Part shown: in pieces, positions 35,338-43,749 of the stretch
Position numbering within the stretch: the stretch's first letter is position 1
How the letters are laid out: every line of letters starts with the position of its first letter
DNA from: Petroclostridium xylanilyticum
Lineage (GTDB): Bacteria; Bacillota; Clostridia; SK-Y3
Direction of reading: 5' to 3'
Length of the DNA: 64,000 nucleotides
Assembly (NCBI RefSeq): GCF_002252565.1
Contig: NZ_NPML01000011.1
Coordinates: 124,001 to 188,000, forward strand
Translations under genes and position numbers: made by a program
The notes under the pieces: generated by a model
What the model saw: only the letters and a program-made list of their open reading frames with translations
Told to the model about the DNA's origin: nothing
Databases searched by the model: none

Positions 35338-36705
35338 TTATATTTTTTTACTTAAGAACAAATCTGAAGGTAATTTGACGCCTACACTTTCCAATTTTTC
35401 AAAAAACCTAGGCTTTATGCCTGTAGGCATAAATTCACCAAGAATTTTTCCTTTTTCATCTCTGCCTTTTTGTTTAAATATGAATATGTCCTGGAGGGTA
35501 ATTACATCTCCTTCCATTCCTGCTACCTCGGTAATATGCGTTATTTTTCTACTGCCATCCTTTAATCTCGATTGTTGAATAATCAAGTCAATTGCTGAGG
35601 CAATCTGTTCCCTTATTGCTCTTACAGGCAGGTCCATCCCGGCCATAAGTACCATTGTCTCCAGACGCGACAGCATATCCCTGGGAGAATTTGCATGACC
35701 GGTAGTCAATGAACCATCATGTCCTGTATTCATTGCCTGAAGCATATCTAAAGCTTCGCCTCCTCTTACCTCACCTACAACAATTCTGTCAGGACGCATA
35801 CGCAAAGAGTTTTTAACCAGGTCTCTAATAGTAATTGCACCTTTTCCTTCAATATTAGGAGGGCGGGTTTCCAGGCGTATTACGTGCTCCTGGCTTAGTT
35901 GAAGCTCTGCTGCATCTTCAATAGTAACAATTCTTTCGTCCGGTGGAATAAAAGATGATAATACATTTAAAGTTGTGGTTTTACCGCTGCCCGTTCCTCC
36001 GGAAACTACAATATTTAATCTTGCTTCAACGCACGCTTTAATAAATATTGCCATATTAGCATCTAATGAATTGAAATTGATAAGATCCTTAATAGTAAAA
36101 GGCCTTTCGGAAAATTTTCTTATAGTAATAACCGGCCCGTCCAATGCCAGCGGAGGTATAATCGCATTTACACGAGACCCATTCGGAAGCCTGGCGTCCA
36201 CCATGGGAGAACTTTCATCAATTCTTCTGCCTATAGGCGCAACAATCTTTTCTATTACATGCATCACATGCTCATCATCGCGAAAAGTGACATCACTTAA
36301 AACCAACTTGCCTTTTTGCTCTATATAGACCTGTTTTGGCCCATTAACCATAATTTCTGATACATCCGGGTTATGAATAAGACTGTTAATAGGTCCAAAT
36401 CCAATGGTTTCATCAATAATTTCCGAAATAATTTTTTGCCGGTCATTTCTTGAAAGAGGTACGTTTTCTTCTGATAAAGCTTTTTCTACCAGTAAAGCAA
36501 TCTTTTTTTCCAATTCCTGAGAATCTTCTCCATCTTCTATATCATCTGGATTTATTTCATTTACAATTCTGTCAAATATTTTCTTTTTAATATCACGAAA
36601 AGGATCTTTCTTCTCAAAATGGCCAATTTTTTTATTTTTCCCGGCAAAACCGGCGTCATTCATTTCTACAGCTTTCTCTTTTTCTAATCGTTGTAATAGT
36701 GACAT
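35338..36705 (-). CDS. tadA: Tad pilus assembly ATPase TadA/CpaF
   Basis: This secretion ATPase powers Flp pilus assembly. Over 455 residues it has the N-terminal CpaF domain, PNGSRVNAIIPPLALDGPVITIRKF, Walker A GGTGSGKTTTLNVLSSF, the Asp box IVTIEDAAELQLSQEHVIRLETRP, Walker B RPDRIVVGEVRGGEALDMLQAMNTGHDG and the His box TTGHANSP. ATG 36705 has GAGAGGTGAAAC upstream; the open frame further upstream is not required. It lies between cpaE and tadB. Confidence 0.96.
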   Translation of the reverse strand: MSLLQRLEKEKAVEMNDAGFAGKNKKIGHFEKKDPFRDIKKKIFDRIVNEINPDDIEDGEDSQELEKKIALLVEKALSEENVPLSRNDRQKIISEIIDETIGFGPINSLIHNPDVSEIMVNGPKQVYIEQKGKLVLSDVTFRDDEHVMHVIEKIVAPIGRRIDESSPMVDARLPNGSRVNAIIPPLALDGPVITIRKFSERPFTIKDLINFNSLDANMAIFIKACVEARLNIVVSGGTGSGKTTTLNVLSSFIPPDERIVTIEDAAELQLSQEHVIRLETRPPNIEGKGAITIRDLVKNSLRMRPDRIVVGEVRGGEALDMLQAMNTGHDGSLTTGHANSPRDMLSRLETMVLMAGMDLPVRAIREQIASAIDLIIQQSRLKDGSRKITHITEVAGMEGDVITLQDIFIFKQKGRDEKGKILGEFMPTGIKPRFFEKLESVGVKLPSDLFLSKKI

Positions 36706-36750
36706 ATGTGTTTCACCTCTCACTATTTTCTTCACATTCCACAAACTATT

Positions 36751-37953
36751 TTAAAATCCCAATATTTTTTGGAAAAACGACTTTTGTTGTGAGATATGTT
36801 TCTTTTCATTTGTAAGATGATAACCAATTTCATATATACTTTTTGCTACTTTTGTTTCTGCCCTGGTCAGGACAAAAGGAAAGCCTTTATTAACCGAATT
36901 TATTACAGTTTGGTTATCCTCCGGAATACTGATCCATATTTTATTCTTGACAGTGTCTTCAAAATCTTTATATGTAATGCCAAACTGCTCTGATGCCTTA
37001 TTTAAAACTATTTTGACTTTGGAATCGGAATAATGCAATGAGTCCATTACTTCAAGGCCGGATTTGACATTTTTAATGGTTGGCAGGTCCATAGTAGAAA
37101 TAAATAATACTGCATCTGATGCGTCCAGTGCGGTCAAAGTAGTCTCATTAAAATTTTGTGCAGTATCTATAATGATATAGTGATAACTTGCTTTTAATAC
37201 CTTTATAATCTTTTCTATATGCTGTGCAGTTACATATTCGGCATATTCCGGTTTTACCGGTGCCGGCAGCACTCTTACACCGGAAAAATGGGTTACAAGG
37301 TACTCTTCCATCAGCTCTTCATCCAGAATATTTATTTCTTTTATAAGTTCTGTTATGGTGGTCTTAATGGAAACATTTAAATGAATCGCCACATCACCAA
37401 AGAGTAAATCAAAATCAAGCAGTGCAACTCTTTTTTTAGTTTGCCGGGCGATGGTAACTGCCAGATTTGTAGCGATAGTAGTTTTACCTACTCCTCCCTT
37501 GGTACTAAAAATAGATATTATCTTTGAATTTATCTCACCTTTATCTCTCGGAACAGCACTTTTCTGTTTTCTTTTAGTTTCGAGATTGTAAGTTTTTACA
37601 ATAGTATTAACCAATTCTTCTCCGGTAAAAGGCTTGGTAATATAATCTCTGGCTCCCGCAGTCATTGCTTTTCGCAGGTATTCCTGTTCTATTTGGACTG
37701 ACATAATGACAATCGTAGTCTCAGGAACCTCCAGAGAAATTTCCTCTGTTGCCTTAATTCCATCCTTTACCGGCATATTAATGTCCATCAATATTATATC
37801 CGGTCGTACTTCCCGGACAAGAAAAACTGCGTCTTCTCCATTTTCTGCTTCCCCGACAACTTCTATCCTTTCATCAAAAGATAACAAGGTTTTAATATTC
37901 TCTCTAGTCTCTCTAACGTCATCGGCTATGATGACCTTTATTCTTTCATTCAT
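36751..37953 (-). CDS. cpaE: CpaE/TadZ-like ParA-type ATPase with N-terminal receiver domain
   Basis: CpaE/TadZ positions the pilus machine at the cell pole. The 400-residue protein begins with a receiver domain (about 1-125) that has all phosphorylation residues: ADD near 10-12, phosphoacceptor D in ILMDINMPVKDG, and K in DYITKPFTGEEL. The ParA-like domain (about 145-380) has Walker A FSTKGGVGKTTIATNLAVT, VALLDFDLLFGD and YIIIDTAQNFN. An intact Asp implies possible control by a histidine kinase, unlike pseudo-receivers of many TadZ proteins. GAAAGGGGAAAA precedes ATG 37953. Confidence 0.93.
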   Translation of the reverse strand: MNERIKVIIADDVRETRENIKTLLSFDERIEVVGEAENGEDAVFLVREVRPDIILMDINMPVKDGIKATEEISLEVPETTIVIMSVQIEQEYLRKAMTAGARDYITKPFTGEELVNTIVKTYNLETKRKQKSAVPRDKGEINSKIISIFSTKGGVGKTTIATNLAVTIARQTKKRVALLDFDLLFGDVAIHLNVSIKTTITELIKEINILDEELMEEYLVTHFSGVRVLPAPVKPEYAEYVTAQHIEKIIKVLKASYHYIIIDTAQNFNETTLTALDASDAVLFISTMDLPTIKNVKSGLEVMDSLHYSDSKVKIVLNKASEQFGITYKDFEDTVKNKIWISIPEDNQTVINSVNKGFPFVLTRAETKVAKSIYEIGYHLTNEKKHISQQKSFFQKILGF

Positions 37954-38003
37954 TTTTCCCCTTCTTTCTATTAATATAATTCAATTTATGAATAAGATAC
38001 TTT

Positions 38004-38753
38004 TTATTTGGGTAAAACTACTTTTCCCCTATCCGTTACCAGATCCTCCCTTATGACGCCTTGCGTTGAAACAATATCATGGTCACCTACACGGCGTAAT
38101 GCCATTTTCAGTACACCCATTTCTTCACCGAGAGCTAGTCTTTCTGCCTCCTGCAAGGTTACGGCCAGGGTAACTGTCTTCGGTAATTCTGTTCTTGGTC
38201 CTTCCGGAACATCCTGCAACTGTCCCATCCCTAATACCAAAATATTTTGCAGTATCACTTTGGAAGTTCTGGGATATACAATTTTTTGCCGGTTATCTTC
38301 AATTTCATATTTATCAAAAGTTGCAAGGATATCTACGTAATCCCCCGGTCGAATAAAATCTCCTACCTCTGTAGCTTCGTTTACATTGATGGTTACAGCT
38401 CTTTTACCTTCAGGAACTGCATAAGATAAGAGAAGTTTTTCTTCACCAATCAATCTGTCCTTAAGTATCTGTTCACCCTGTATAATTCTGTCACTCGCCC
38501 TTTTCCCCATAACTTCATTGATATCCGTACACGCTTGTGCATTAGCATAGGATTTCAGCACTTTTTCAATTTTCACATCATTAGAGGAGATCTCTGCCCT
38601 TTTTTCTATAGTCTTTACTGCAACGACTACATTTGTATATTCAACATTATTCTCAGACTTCTTTATTCCTTGAAGGTATGAGTAGATCAAAAATGAAGTG
38701 ACTAATGCCAATACAACTGCTAAAAGTAATATTTTTTTATTTCCTGCTTGCAT
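38004..38753 (-). CDS. cpaB: Flp pilus assembly protein CpaB/RcpC
   Basis: The 249-residue protein has an N-terminal membrane helix (about 8-26, ILLLAVVLALVTSFLIYSYL) and a SAF domain (about 43-105, VVVAVKTIEKRAEISSNDV, ERIIQGEQILKDRL-like DRIIQGEQILKDRL). An RcpC region follows, with AVTINVNEATEVGDFIRPGDYVDIL. In Gram-positive Tad systems, which lack the secretin, CpaB probably acts at the wall or as a pilus modifier. AGGAGG precedes ATG 38753. Confidence 0.92.
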   Translation of the reverse strand: MQAGNKKILLLAVVLALVTSFLIYSYLQGIKKSENNVEYTNVVVAVKTIEKRAEISSNDVKIEKVLKSYANAQACTDINEVMGKRASDRIIQGEQILKDRLIGEEKLLLSYAVPEGKRAVTINVNEATEVGDFIRPGDYVDILATFDKYEIEDNRQKIVYPRTSKVILQNILVLGMGQLQDVPEGPRTELPKTVTLAVTLQEAERLALGEEMGVLKMALRRVGDHDIVSTQGVIREDLVTDRGKVVLPK

Positions 38754-38765
38754 GGGAGATTCCTC

Positions 38766-39743
38766 CTATTCTACTAATTTTACTGCGTATAGACCATAAT
38801 CCCTACCTGTCCCGTCGCTATCACCCACTGTAATATTTTTTATAAATCGTCCAAGTACCTGCAAATGACCGTCTTTTCTAGTTGTTCCTTCAAGAAGAAA
38901 TGCTGCAAAACCGACTATTTGCACTTCATTTCTTCCATTTACCTGAAGTGTATCTACTATAGGTATGGAAATAATTCTTGGACAAGATAGATCATACTGA
39001 TTAGTTGTACATTTAGGAGTATGATTACACTGATTCATAAGATAATCGACTCCTTCTTCTGTAGGATTGGGCATGTTTCCGGTTTCGGTCTCAATCCAGT
39101 CCCCTACCTTTAATTTTCCGTTATATCCATATTTGATGTTATTTCTATAGTTATTTGCCCCTGTTCCCCCAAGGGCAACCGGTCCGAAATTTCCGTTATA
39201 ACCGTCTCCTGCTCCTTCTTTTAATACATACTGGACACCATATTGGAACGGAAAATCTTCCACTGCTAAAGGTCTCACTCCGGTCATTCCTGTAACCGGG
39301 AACACAACGGCTTTTGCTCTGGCATCCACCTGTGTATTATAAAAGCCTAAAACCCTTGCAAAGTAAAAATCTACATTATCTTTCCCCTTAATTTCTATAC
39401 TTTTGGCACTTGATGAAACAATAATTTCCACATTTGCTTCACTAAATCCGTTCTTTTGTATATATTCGATTGCAGTTTCCCTGGCTTTCTGCTCACTAAT
39501 TGAAATATCCTGTGCAGCCGCTAGAGCAGCAGCGTCCAGGGCATTGGATAACTTTTGTTTTCGTATATAGGTTAACCCCATATCGGTAACTATGGCTGTA
39601 CATCCTAAAATTGCAACCATCAAAGCAGCTGTCATTATCATTGTTGTTCCTCGTTGCTGTTGTAATATTCCGACAATTTTATTCCATATTCTTTTAAATA
39701 ACTTGTAGTATATTTTTAATGTTAAATTTCTTTCTTCCTTCAT
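38766..39743 (-). CDS. TadG-like pseudopilin/Flp-associated protein
   Basis: The protein of about 325 residues has one hydrophobic segment (about 33-55) preceded by QQQRGTTMIMTAALMVAILGC, as in TadG and Flp-locus proteins with the TadE/G-like leader. ALDAAALAAAQDISIS is the conserved stretch after it. The rest is an exported beta-rich domain with two cysteine-containing segments (NQCNHTPKCTTNQYDLSC). I chose ATG 39743 because TGAGGT is well spaced; an ATG at 39767 directly after the tadE stop is possible. It is probably a minor pilin or adhesin. Confidence 0.85.
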   Translation of the reverse strand: MKEERNLTLKIYYKLFKRIWNKIVGILQQQRGTTMIMTAALMVAILGCTAIVTDMGLTYIRKQKLSNALDAAALAAAQDISISEQKARETAIEYIQKNGFSEANVEIIVSSSAKSIEIKGKDNVDFYFARVLGFYNTQVDARAKAVVFPVTGMTGVRPLAVEDFPFQYGVQYVLKEGAGDGYNGNFGPVALGGTGANNYRNNIKYGYNGKLKVGDWIETETGNMPNPTEEGVDYLMNQCNHTPKCTTNQYDLSCPRIISIPIVDTLQVNGRNEVQIVGFAAFLLEGTTRKDGHLQVLGRFIKNITVGDSDGTGRDYGLYAVKLVE

Positions 39744-39767
39744 GCTGAATACCTCATGTTTTGCCAT

Positions 39768-40166
39768 CTACTCTACTCTCATAACCGTTACAGCCCTTAA
39801 CGGAAAAGGATTGGGAGCAATATTGCTGATTAAGGGAGTAATAAGTTCTACATTATAATCTATTTGAACAGCAGCCTGCACTCCCCTGATCCTGCTAATA
39901 TGTGATGGTGTAATTGTTATTTGCATGGAAGTTGAATCCAGAGATAATGTTCTTGTACTAATTACGTTTACTATATCCAGATCACTTCCACCTACAACGG
40001 CACACCGTGCGCCTTCCCTGGAAGCATTCGTAATGACTAGATAAGCACTGAATATTCTTCCAAATTCAAAGACACTAAAAAGAATTAATAAGATTAGTGG
40101 TAAAACCATAGCTGTTTCTACTATCGATTGTCCCCGGTTATTTCGCAAAATTTTTGTCATTCTCAT
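39768..40166 (-). CDS. tadE: TadE-like minor pseudopilin
   Basis: The 132-residue protein has NNRGQSIVETAMVLPLILLILFSVFEFGRIF at residues about 9-39, here noted as RGQSIVE then the hydrophobic core, which is the TadE leader with the conserved E. A prepilin peptidase would cleave before the hydrophobic part. VITNASREGARCAVVGG follows, as in the family. It lies between flp (after a terminator-like hairpin) and the tadG-like gene, which begins right after its stop. Confidence 0.93.
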   Translation of the reverse strand: MRMTKILRNNRGQSIVETAMVLPLILLILFSVFEFGRIFSAYLVITNASREGARCAVVGGSDLDIVNVISTRTLSLDSTSMQITITPSHISRIRGVQAAVQIDYNVELITPLISNIAPNPFPLRAVTVMRVE

Positions 40167-40180
40167 ATTTCACCTGCTTT

Positions 40181-40213
40181 TAAAAAAACCCTACCTGCGA
40201 TACAAGTAGGGTT
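40181..40213 (-). terminator. Hairpin between flp and tadE
   Basis: AACCCTAC-ttgtatcgcag-GTAGGGTT on the minus strand is followed by TTTTTTA. It lies 60 bases after the flp stop codon and ahead of tadE. Partial read-through would give much pilin mRNA and less assembly mRNA. Confidence 0.8.
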
Positions 40214-40272
40214 GCTCTTTGAATACCATTTGCTGAATTAGTAAATAGCAGCTATTCGTTTTGCTGTGTATA

Positions 40273-40461
40273 TTATGGTGTTACATCATCAATTAAACCA
40301 TCAAATAAAGCACGTACTGCTTCTCCAAGGGGAGTAAGCGCAAGTACTACAACTGCTGCTATTAACGCGATAATTAAACCGTATTCAACCATTCCCTGCC
40401 CTTTTTCGTCTTTTGCAAATTTTTTCAAATACAACCCCGCATACTTAAATAGCGTTAACAT
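40273..40461 (-). CDS. flp: Flp-type (type IVb) major pilin
   Basis: The 62-residue prepilin has a basic leader (LYLKKFAKDEKG), the cleavage site G/QGMVEYGLI with Glu and Tyr at the conserved Flp positions, and one hydrophobic helix (LIIALIAAVVVLALTPL). The short tail GEAVRALFDGLIDDVTP is typical. GAAGGAGGT precedes ATG 40461. It is the first gene of the Tad cluster; no prepilin peptidase gene (tadV/cpaA) is in the window, so processing needs one elsewhere. Confidence 0.95.
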   Translation of the reverse strand: MLTLFKYAGLYLKKFAKDEKGQGMVEYGLIIALIAAVVVLALTPLGEAVRALFDGLIDDVTP

Positions 40462-40775
40462 TTGACTACCTCCTTCGTAAAATAAGTTTTATTTTTCATT
40501 TCTGATGTTCATTTGCTTTTTCTAGATTTAGTATACTATTAGATGGGTTACATTCAAATCCGCCATTAGTACCCAATAGAGTAATGCTTTATTCCCTAAA
40601 AAACATAAGGAATGCAGTATGATAAGACAAATGTACCTAGGAAAAGATTACTATATATAAACGAGACTACAGGAATATTAATTTTCTATGACCCTATGAC
40701 TAAATTACCTCTCCTTGCAAAATACCTATAAGGAGTAACTGACATTACGTCTGCTGGATGGTCAGCTATTTTTTT
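40462..40775. other. Intergenic leader upstream of flp; no gene seen
   Basis: This 314-base stretch carries the flp ribosome binding site and presumably its promoter. On the minus strand CTCCTTATAGG and CAAGGAG can pair near 40710-40735 and might end the upstream gene's transcript. I looked for a cyclic di-GMP riboswitch and saw no match. No reading frame stands out. Confidence 0.5.
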
Positions 40776-41216
40776 CTATCTTGTATACATCTGGTTTCTT
40801 AATGTAACAAATAATCTATACATGTATTCCTGCTCATGAATGATATGTTCAAGTAATGTTTGCCATACTTTGTTTTCTCTGCCATAGTTTTTTACCTGAT
40901 TTAATACATTAAGAAAGTCTATGTCATATTGTAAGAATGTTTCTACAAGGCTTCGGACTTGGATAAGTGGCAGGTAAGCCATCCAATCGACACCTCCATA
41001 GGGTTGTCTTCTAATGATCTCTTTTACCCTTTTGTGTAATGCTTCAAAATTTTCATTAAGTTTATCCAGCTTATTTATTAGTTCTTTTGGCAAATCAATG
41101 TTACTTGATTTTGCTACTGTTTTTATAAATACAGGATGCTGCTTGGAAATTTCCGTCCACATGTCCAATTCTCTAAGTGCACACAGGGTATTCGTTAGAA
41201 CTGTATAACAATACAT
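40776..41216 (-). CDS. Helical protein of unknown function, DUF2935-like
   Basis: The 146-residue, almost wholly helical protein begins MYCYTVLTNTLCALRELDMWTE, split by normal sequence, and has HPVFIKTVA, a central coiled-coil-like stretch and LLEHIIHEQEYMYRLF at the end. Paired His and Glu residues in the first and last helices recall ferritin- or hemerythrin-like bundles such as DUF2935, but the match is loose. GGAGGTGATTTTT precedes ATG 41216. It stands alone upstream of flp and downstream of a family B repeat. Confidence 0.65.
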   Translation of the reverse strand: MYCYTVLTNTLCALRELDMWTEISKQHPVFIKTVAKSSNIDLPKELINKLDKLNENFEALHKRVKEIIRRQPYGGVDWMAYLPLIQVRSLVETFLQYDIDFLNVLNQVKNYGRENKVWQTLLEHIIHEQEYMYRLFVTLRNQMYTR

Positions 41217-41292
41217 AAAAATCACCTCCTTCCCTCCTTCAATCATTGTATGAGGAAGGCTTTTCTTATGTTACATGTCAACACACAGACAA

Positions 41293-41361
41293 GGGACAGG
41301 TACGTTGTCTGCTAAGCTTTTTCTACAATACATAGATATAACAGACGATGTACCTGTCCCC
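41293..41361. repeat. Intergenic repeat, family B, copy 2
   Basis: GGGACAGGTACGTTGTCTG at the left pairs with AGACGATGTACCTGTCCC at the right around CTAAGCTTTTTCTACAAT. It is the best-preserved copy and lies just downstream of the Nudix gene's stop codon, where it could act as a transcript-end hairpin. Confidence 0.85.
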
Positions 41362-41373
41362 TGATTTTCCCTG

Positions 41374-41907
41374 TCATTTCATTAGTTGAGACGCTTTTAA
41401 AATTGCTATGATACTTTTAGCATCTCTTATTTCACCATTCATTACCATATCTACCAGCTCATCCAGAGGAATTGTTTCCGTTTCTACAAATTCATCTTCA
41501 TCCAGTTTGACTTCACCCTTATAAAGTCCGGTAGCCATATAAATATGCAAGATTTCATTGGTAAAACCAGGCGTTGAATAAAAATGCCCTAATGATTGTA
41601 TATTTTTTGCTTTATAGCCGGTCTCCTCTTCGAGCTCTCTAACACCGCATTCATAAGGGTCTTCCCCATAATTCAGTTTACCCGCAGGGATTTCAAGACA
41701 TATCTCATCGACCGGTTTACGGAACTGTCGAACCATGATTACCTCTCTATTTTCGGTAATAGGGATTATTCCCACCCCTCCCGGGTGTTCTACAATTTCC
41801 CTTGTAGAAGTATTTCCGTTTGGGAGTTCAACTGTATCAACCCTTACATTAATAATTTTTCCAGAAAAAATTTTTTCACTTTTTATTGTCCTTTCTTTAA
41901 AATCCAT
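41374..41907 (-). CDS. nudF: Nudix hydrolase, ADP-ribose pyrophosphatase type
   Basis: The 177-residue enzyme hydrolyses ADP-ribose to AMP and ribose 5-phosphate. The Nudix box is GEDPYECGVRELEEETGYKA, matching Gx5Ex7REUxEExGU. IIPITENREVIMVRQFRKPVDEICLEIPAGK, read as VRQFRKP and LEIPAGK, is the ADP-ribose-specific N-terminal pattern. ATG 41907 has GTGGAGG upstream. A family B repeat follows the stop codon by 12 bases. Confidence 0.93.
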   Translation of the reverse strand: MDFKERTIKSEKIFSGKIINVRVDTVELPNGNTSTREIVEHPGGVGIIPITENREVIMVRQFRKPVDEICLEIPAGKLNYGEDPYECGVRELEEETGYKAKNIQSLGHFYSTPGFTNEILHIYMATGLYKGEVKLDEDEFVETETIPLDELVDMVMNGEIRDAKSIIAILKASQLMK

Positions 41908-42019
41908 AGCAGCCTCCACTTTTTTTTATATTTCTACAATATTATATCTATAATATATTGTATTATCCAGTAAAAATAGAATAAAATATATTTGGTATTA
42001 ATAAAGGAGGAACAGTAAA

Positions 42020-43417
42020 ATGAATTTTGATCATTATGTAGACCAGATGTTAGAAGATATTATAAAATCCACACAGGAAATGGTACGCATCCCCAGTGTA
42101 AAAAAAGAACCTTTGCCTGGAAAGCCATTTGGAGAAGATGTTAACAGGGCTTTGGAATACATATTGGAACTAGGCAAATCAATGGGTTTCAGGACTAAAA
42201 ATGTAGATGGCTATATCGGATATATTGAGTTTGGAGAAGGTGAAGAGTTAATTGGAATATTAGCGCACCTGGATGTTGTTCCGGCAGGAAGCGACTGGAC
42301 CTACCCTCCCTTTGAGGCAGAAATCCATGATGGAAAAATATACGGCAGGGGGTCACTTGATGATAAAGGTCCTGCAATAGCAGCGTTATATGCAATGAAA
42401 GCGATAAAGGATACTGGTATAGAGTTAAATAAGAGAGTGCGTTTAATACTTGGATTGGATGAAGAAAGTGGCTGGGAGTGTATCAGACGCTATAAGGAAA
42501 CTGAAGAAGCTCCTGACGTTGCTTTTACTCCTGACGCAGATTACCCGGTTATTCATGCTGAAAAAGGAATCGTCAACTATAAATTTTTCCAACAATATAA
42601 TAGTGAAAATGCTTTAATAAAAATCATTACTATTAAAGGCGGAAACAGACCCAATATGGTCCCGGATTCCTGCGATGCGGTTATTGAAGTACAACCGGAA
42701 CGATTTAATAATGTCTGTGATAACCTGAAACAACTCATTGAAAATAAAGGATTTAAAATAGAAATAAATGCTGACAATGACAGAATTGCGTTAAAAGCCC
42801 ATGGCAAATCAGCGCATGGAAGTGTACCTCATAAAGGTATTAATGCAATATCGCAACTGATGGTAGTCCTATATGAATGTATGGGGAATTATAATACTGA
42901 AAATCCTTTTATTCAATTCTATCATGAGTGTATCGGTCTTGAAACCGATGGAGCATCCATCGGTTGTGCTATGGAAGATGATGTATCGGGAAGGCTAACC
43001 TTTAATATAGGATTGATAAGTGCTGATTCAAATTATGCCGAAGCGGTTGCAAATATACGTTACCCAGTAACCTTTAAAGAAGAAGATATATATGCAAAGA
43101 TTCAAGATATGATACAAAAATATGGTGTTAAAGTTGAAAAGCTGGAGCATCAAAGTCCTCTTTATGTGCCAAAAGGCCATCCTTTGGTGCAGAAACTAAT
43201 GAAAGTATACAGGGATGTCACAGGAGATGACAGAGAACCGGTAGCCATAGGCGGAGGTACTTATGCCCGTGCCTTTGAGAATGCCGTTGCTTTTGGAGCG
43301 GCATTTCCGGGCGAACCTGAACTTGCTCATGAGAAAGATGAGTATATTGCTATTGATTCTCTAATTAAAAATACTAAGATTTTTGCAAGAGCAATTTATG
43401 AATTAGCTAAAGAGTGA
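42020..43417 (+). CDS. pepV: PepV-like M20 dipeptidase
   Basis: This zinc dipeptidase of 465 residues acts in the cytoplasm on imported dipeptides. It shows GILAHLDVVPAG with the metal His and Asp, YGRGSLDDKGPAIAALYAMKA with the second Asp, the catalytic Glu pair in GLDEESGWECI, TPDADYPVIHAEKG and a C-terminal GGGTYARAFENAVAFGAAFPGE. AAAGGAGG precedes ATG 42020. The stop codon TGA opens a family D repeat arm. A 25-codon fragment matching residues about 377-400 recurs at 45864, evidence for a second, lost copy. Confidence 0.93.
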   Translation: MNFDHYVDQMLEDIIKSTQEMVRIPSVKKEPLPGKPFGEDVNRALEYILELGKSMGFRTKNVDGYIGYIEFGEGEELIGILAHLDVVPAGSDWTYPPFEAEIHDGKIYGRGSLDDKGPAIAALYAMKAIKDTGIELNKRVRLILGLDEESGWECIRRYKETEEAPDVAFTPDADYPVIHAEKGIVNYKFFQQYNSENALIKIITIKGGNRPNMVPDSCDAVIEVQPERFNNVCDNLKQLIENKGFKIEINADNDRIALKAHGKSAHGSVPHKGINAISQLMVVLYECMGNYNTENPFIQFYHECIGLETDGASIGCAMEDDVSGRLTFNIGLISADSNYAEAVANIRYPVTFKEEDIYAKIQDMIQKYGVKVEKLEHQSPLYVPKGHPLVQKLMKVYRDVTGDDREPVAIGGGTYARAFENAVAFGAAFPGEPELAHEKDEYIAIDSLIKNTKIFARAIYELAKE

Positions 43418-43749
43418 GGAGTGGGGAGTGAGTAACTCTAAAGACAGTGGGACAGTTAGAAATCACTGAGAAAATAATGAATAATCGTTCGGCCGAGACA
43501 TGGGGACACACCACTTGTTAGTGAAAAACTTGCAAATAGCGCTTTTCGACGTGAAATGTCCCCAAGTCTCACCCTCTTTCGCCGCACAACCCGGCTTTTT
43601 CAGCAGTTCAATACATAGATATAACAGCCAATGTACCTGTCCCTTGTCCTGTGCTTTGTCCTGTGTTCTCCTGCCTTGTGTTTTAGCACACAAGCTTTGC
43701 TCGGTGCATCGAATCGTCCCTTTTGATGCTTGACTCTCTTTAAATAAGT
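43418..43749. other. Repeat-rich intergenic region with a broken family B copy
   Basis: No gene is supported here. It begins with the family D arm GGAGTGGGGAGTGAG at the pepV stop. GGGACAG at 43449 and ATACATAGATATAACAG-to-CCTGTCCC at 43611-43643 look like the two ends of a family B copy separated by about 150 bases. The intervening DNA has TGGGGACA (43500-43507) and TGTCCCCA (43557-43564), another inverted pair. Alternating CCTTGTCCTGTG units follow. Confidence 0.55.

Noticed and set aside
40462-40775. Cyclic di-GMP riboswitch upstream of the pilin gene
   Set aside because: No conserved GEMM core was found on the minus strand; only a weak hairpin is visible.
43500-43733. Short frames in both strands downstream of pepV
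   Set aside because: They are made of repeat sequence with many CCTTGTCCTGTG units and lack ribosome binding sites.
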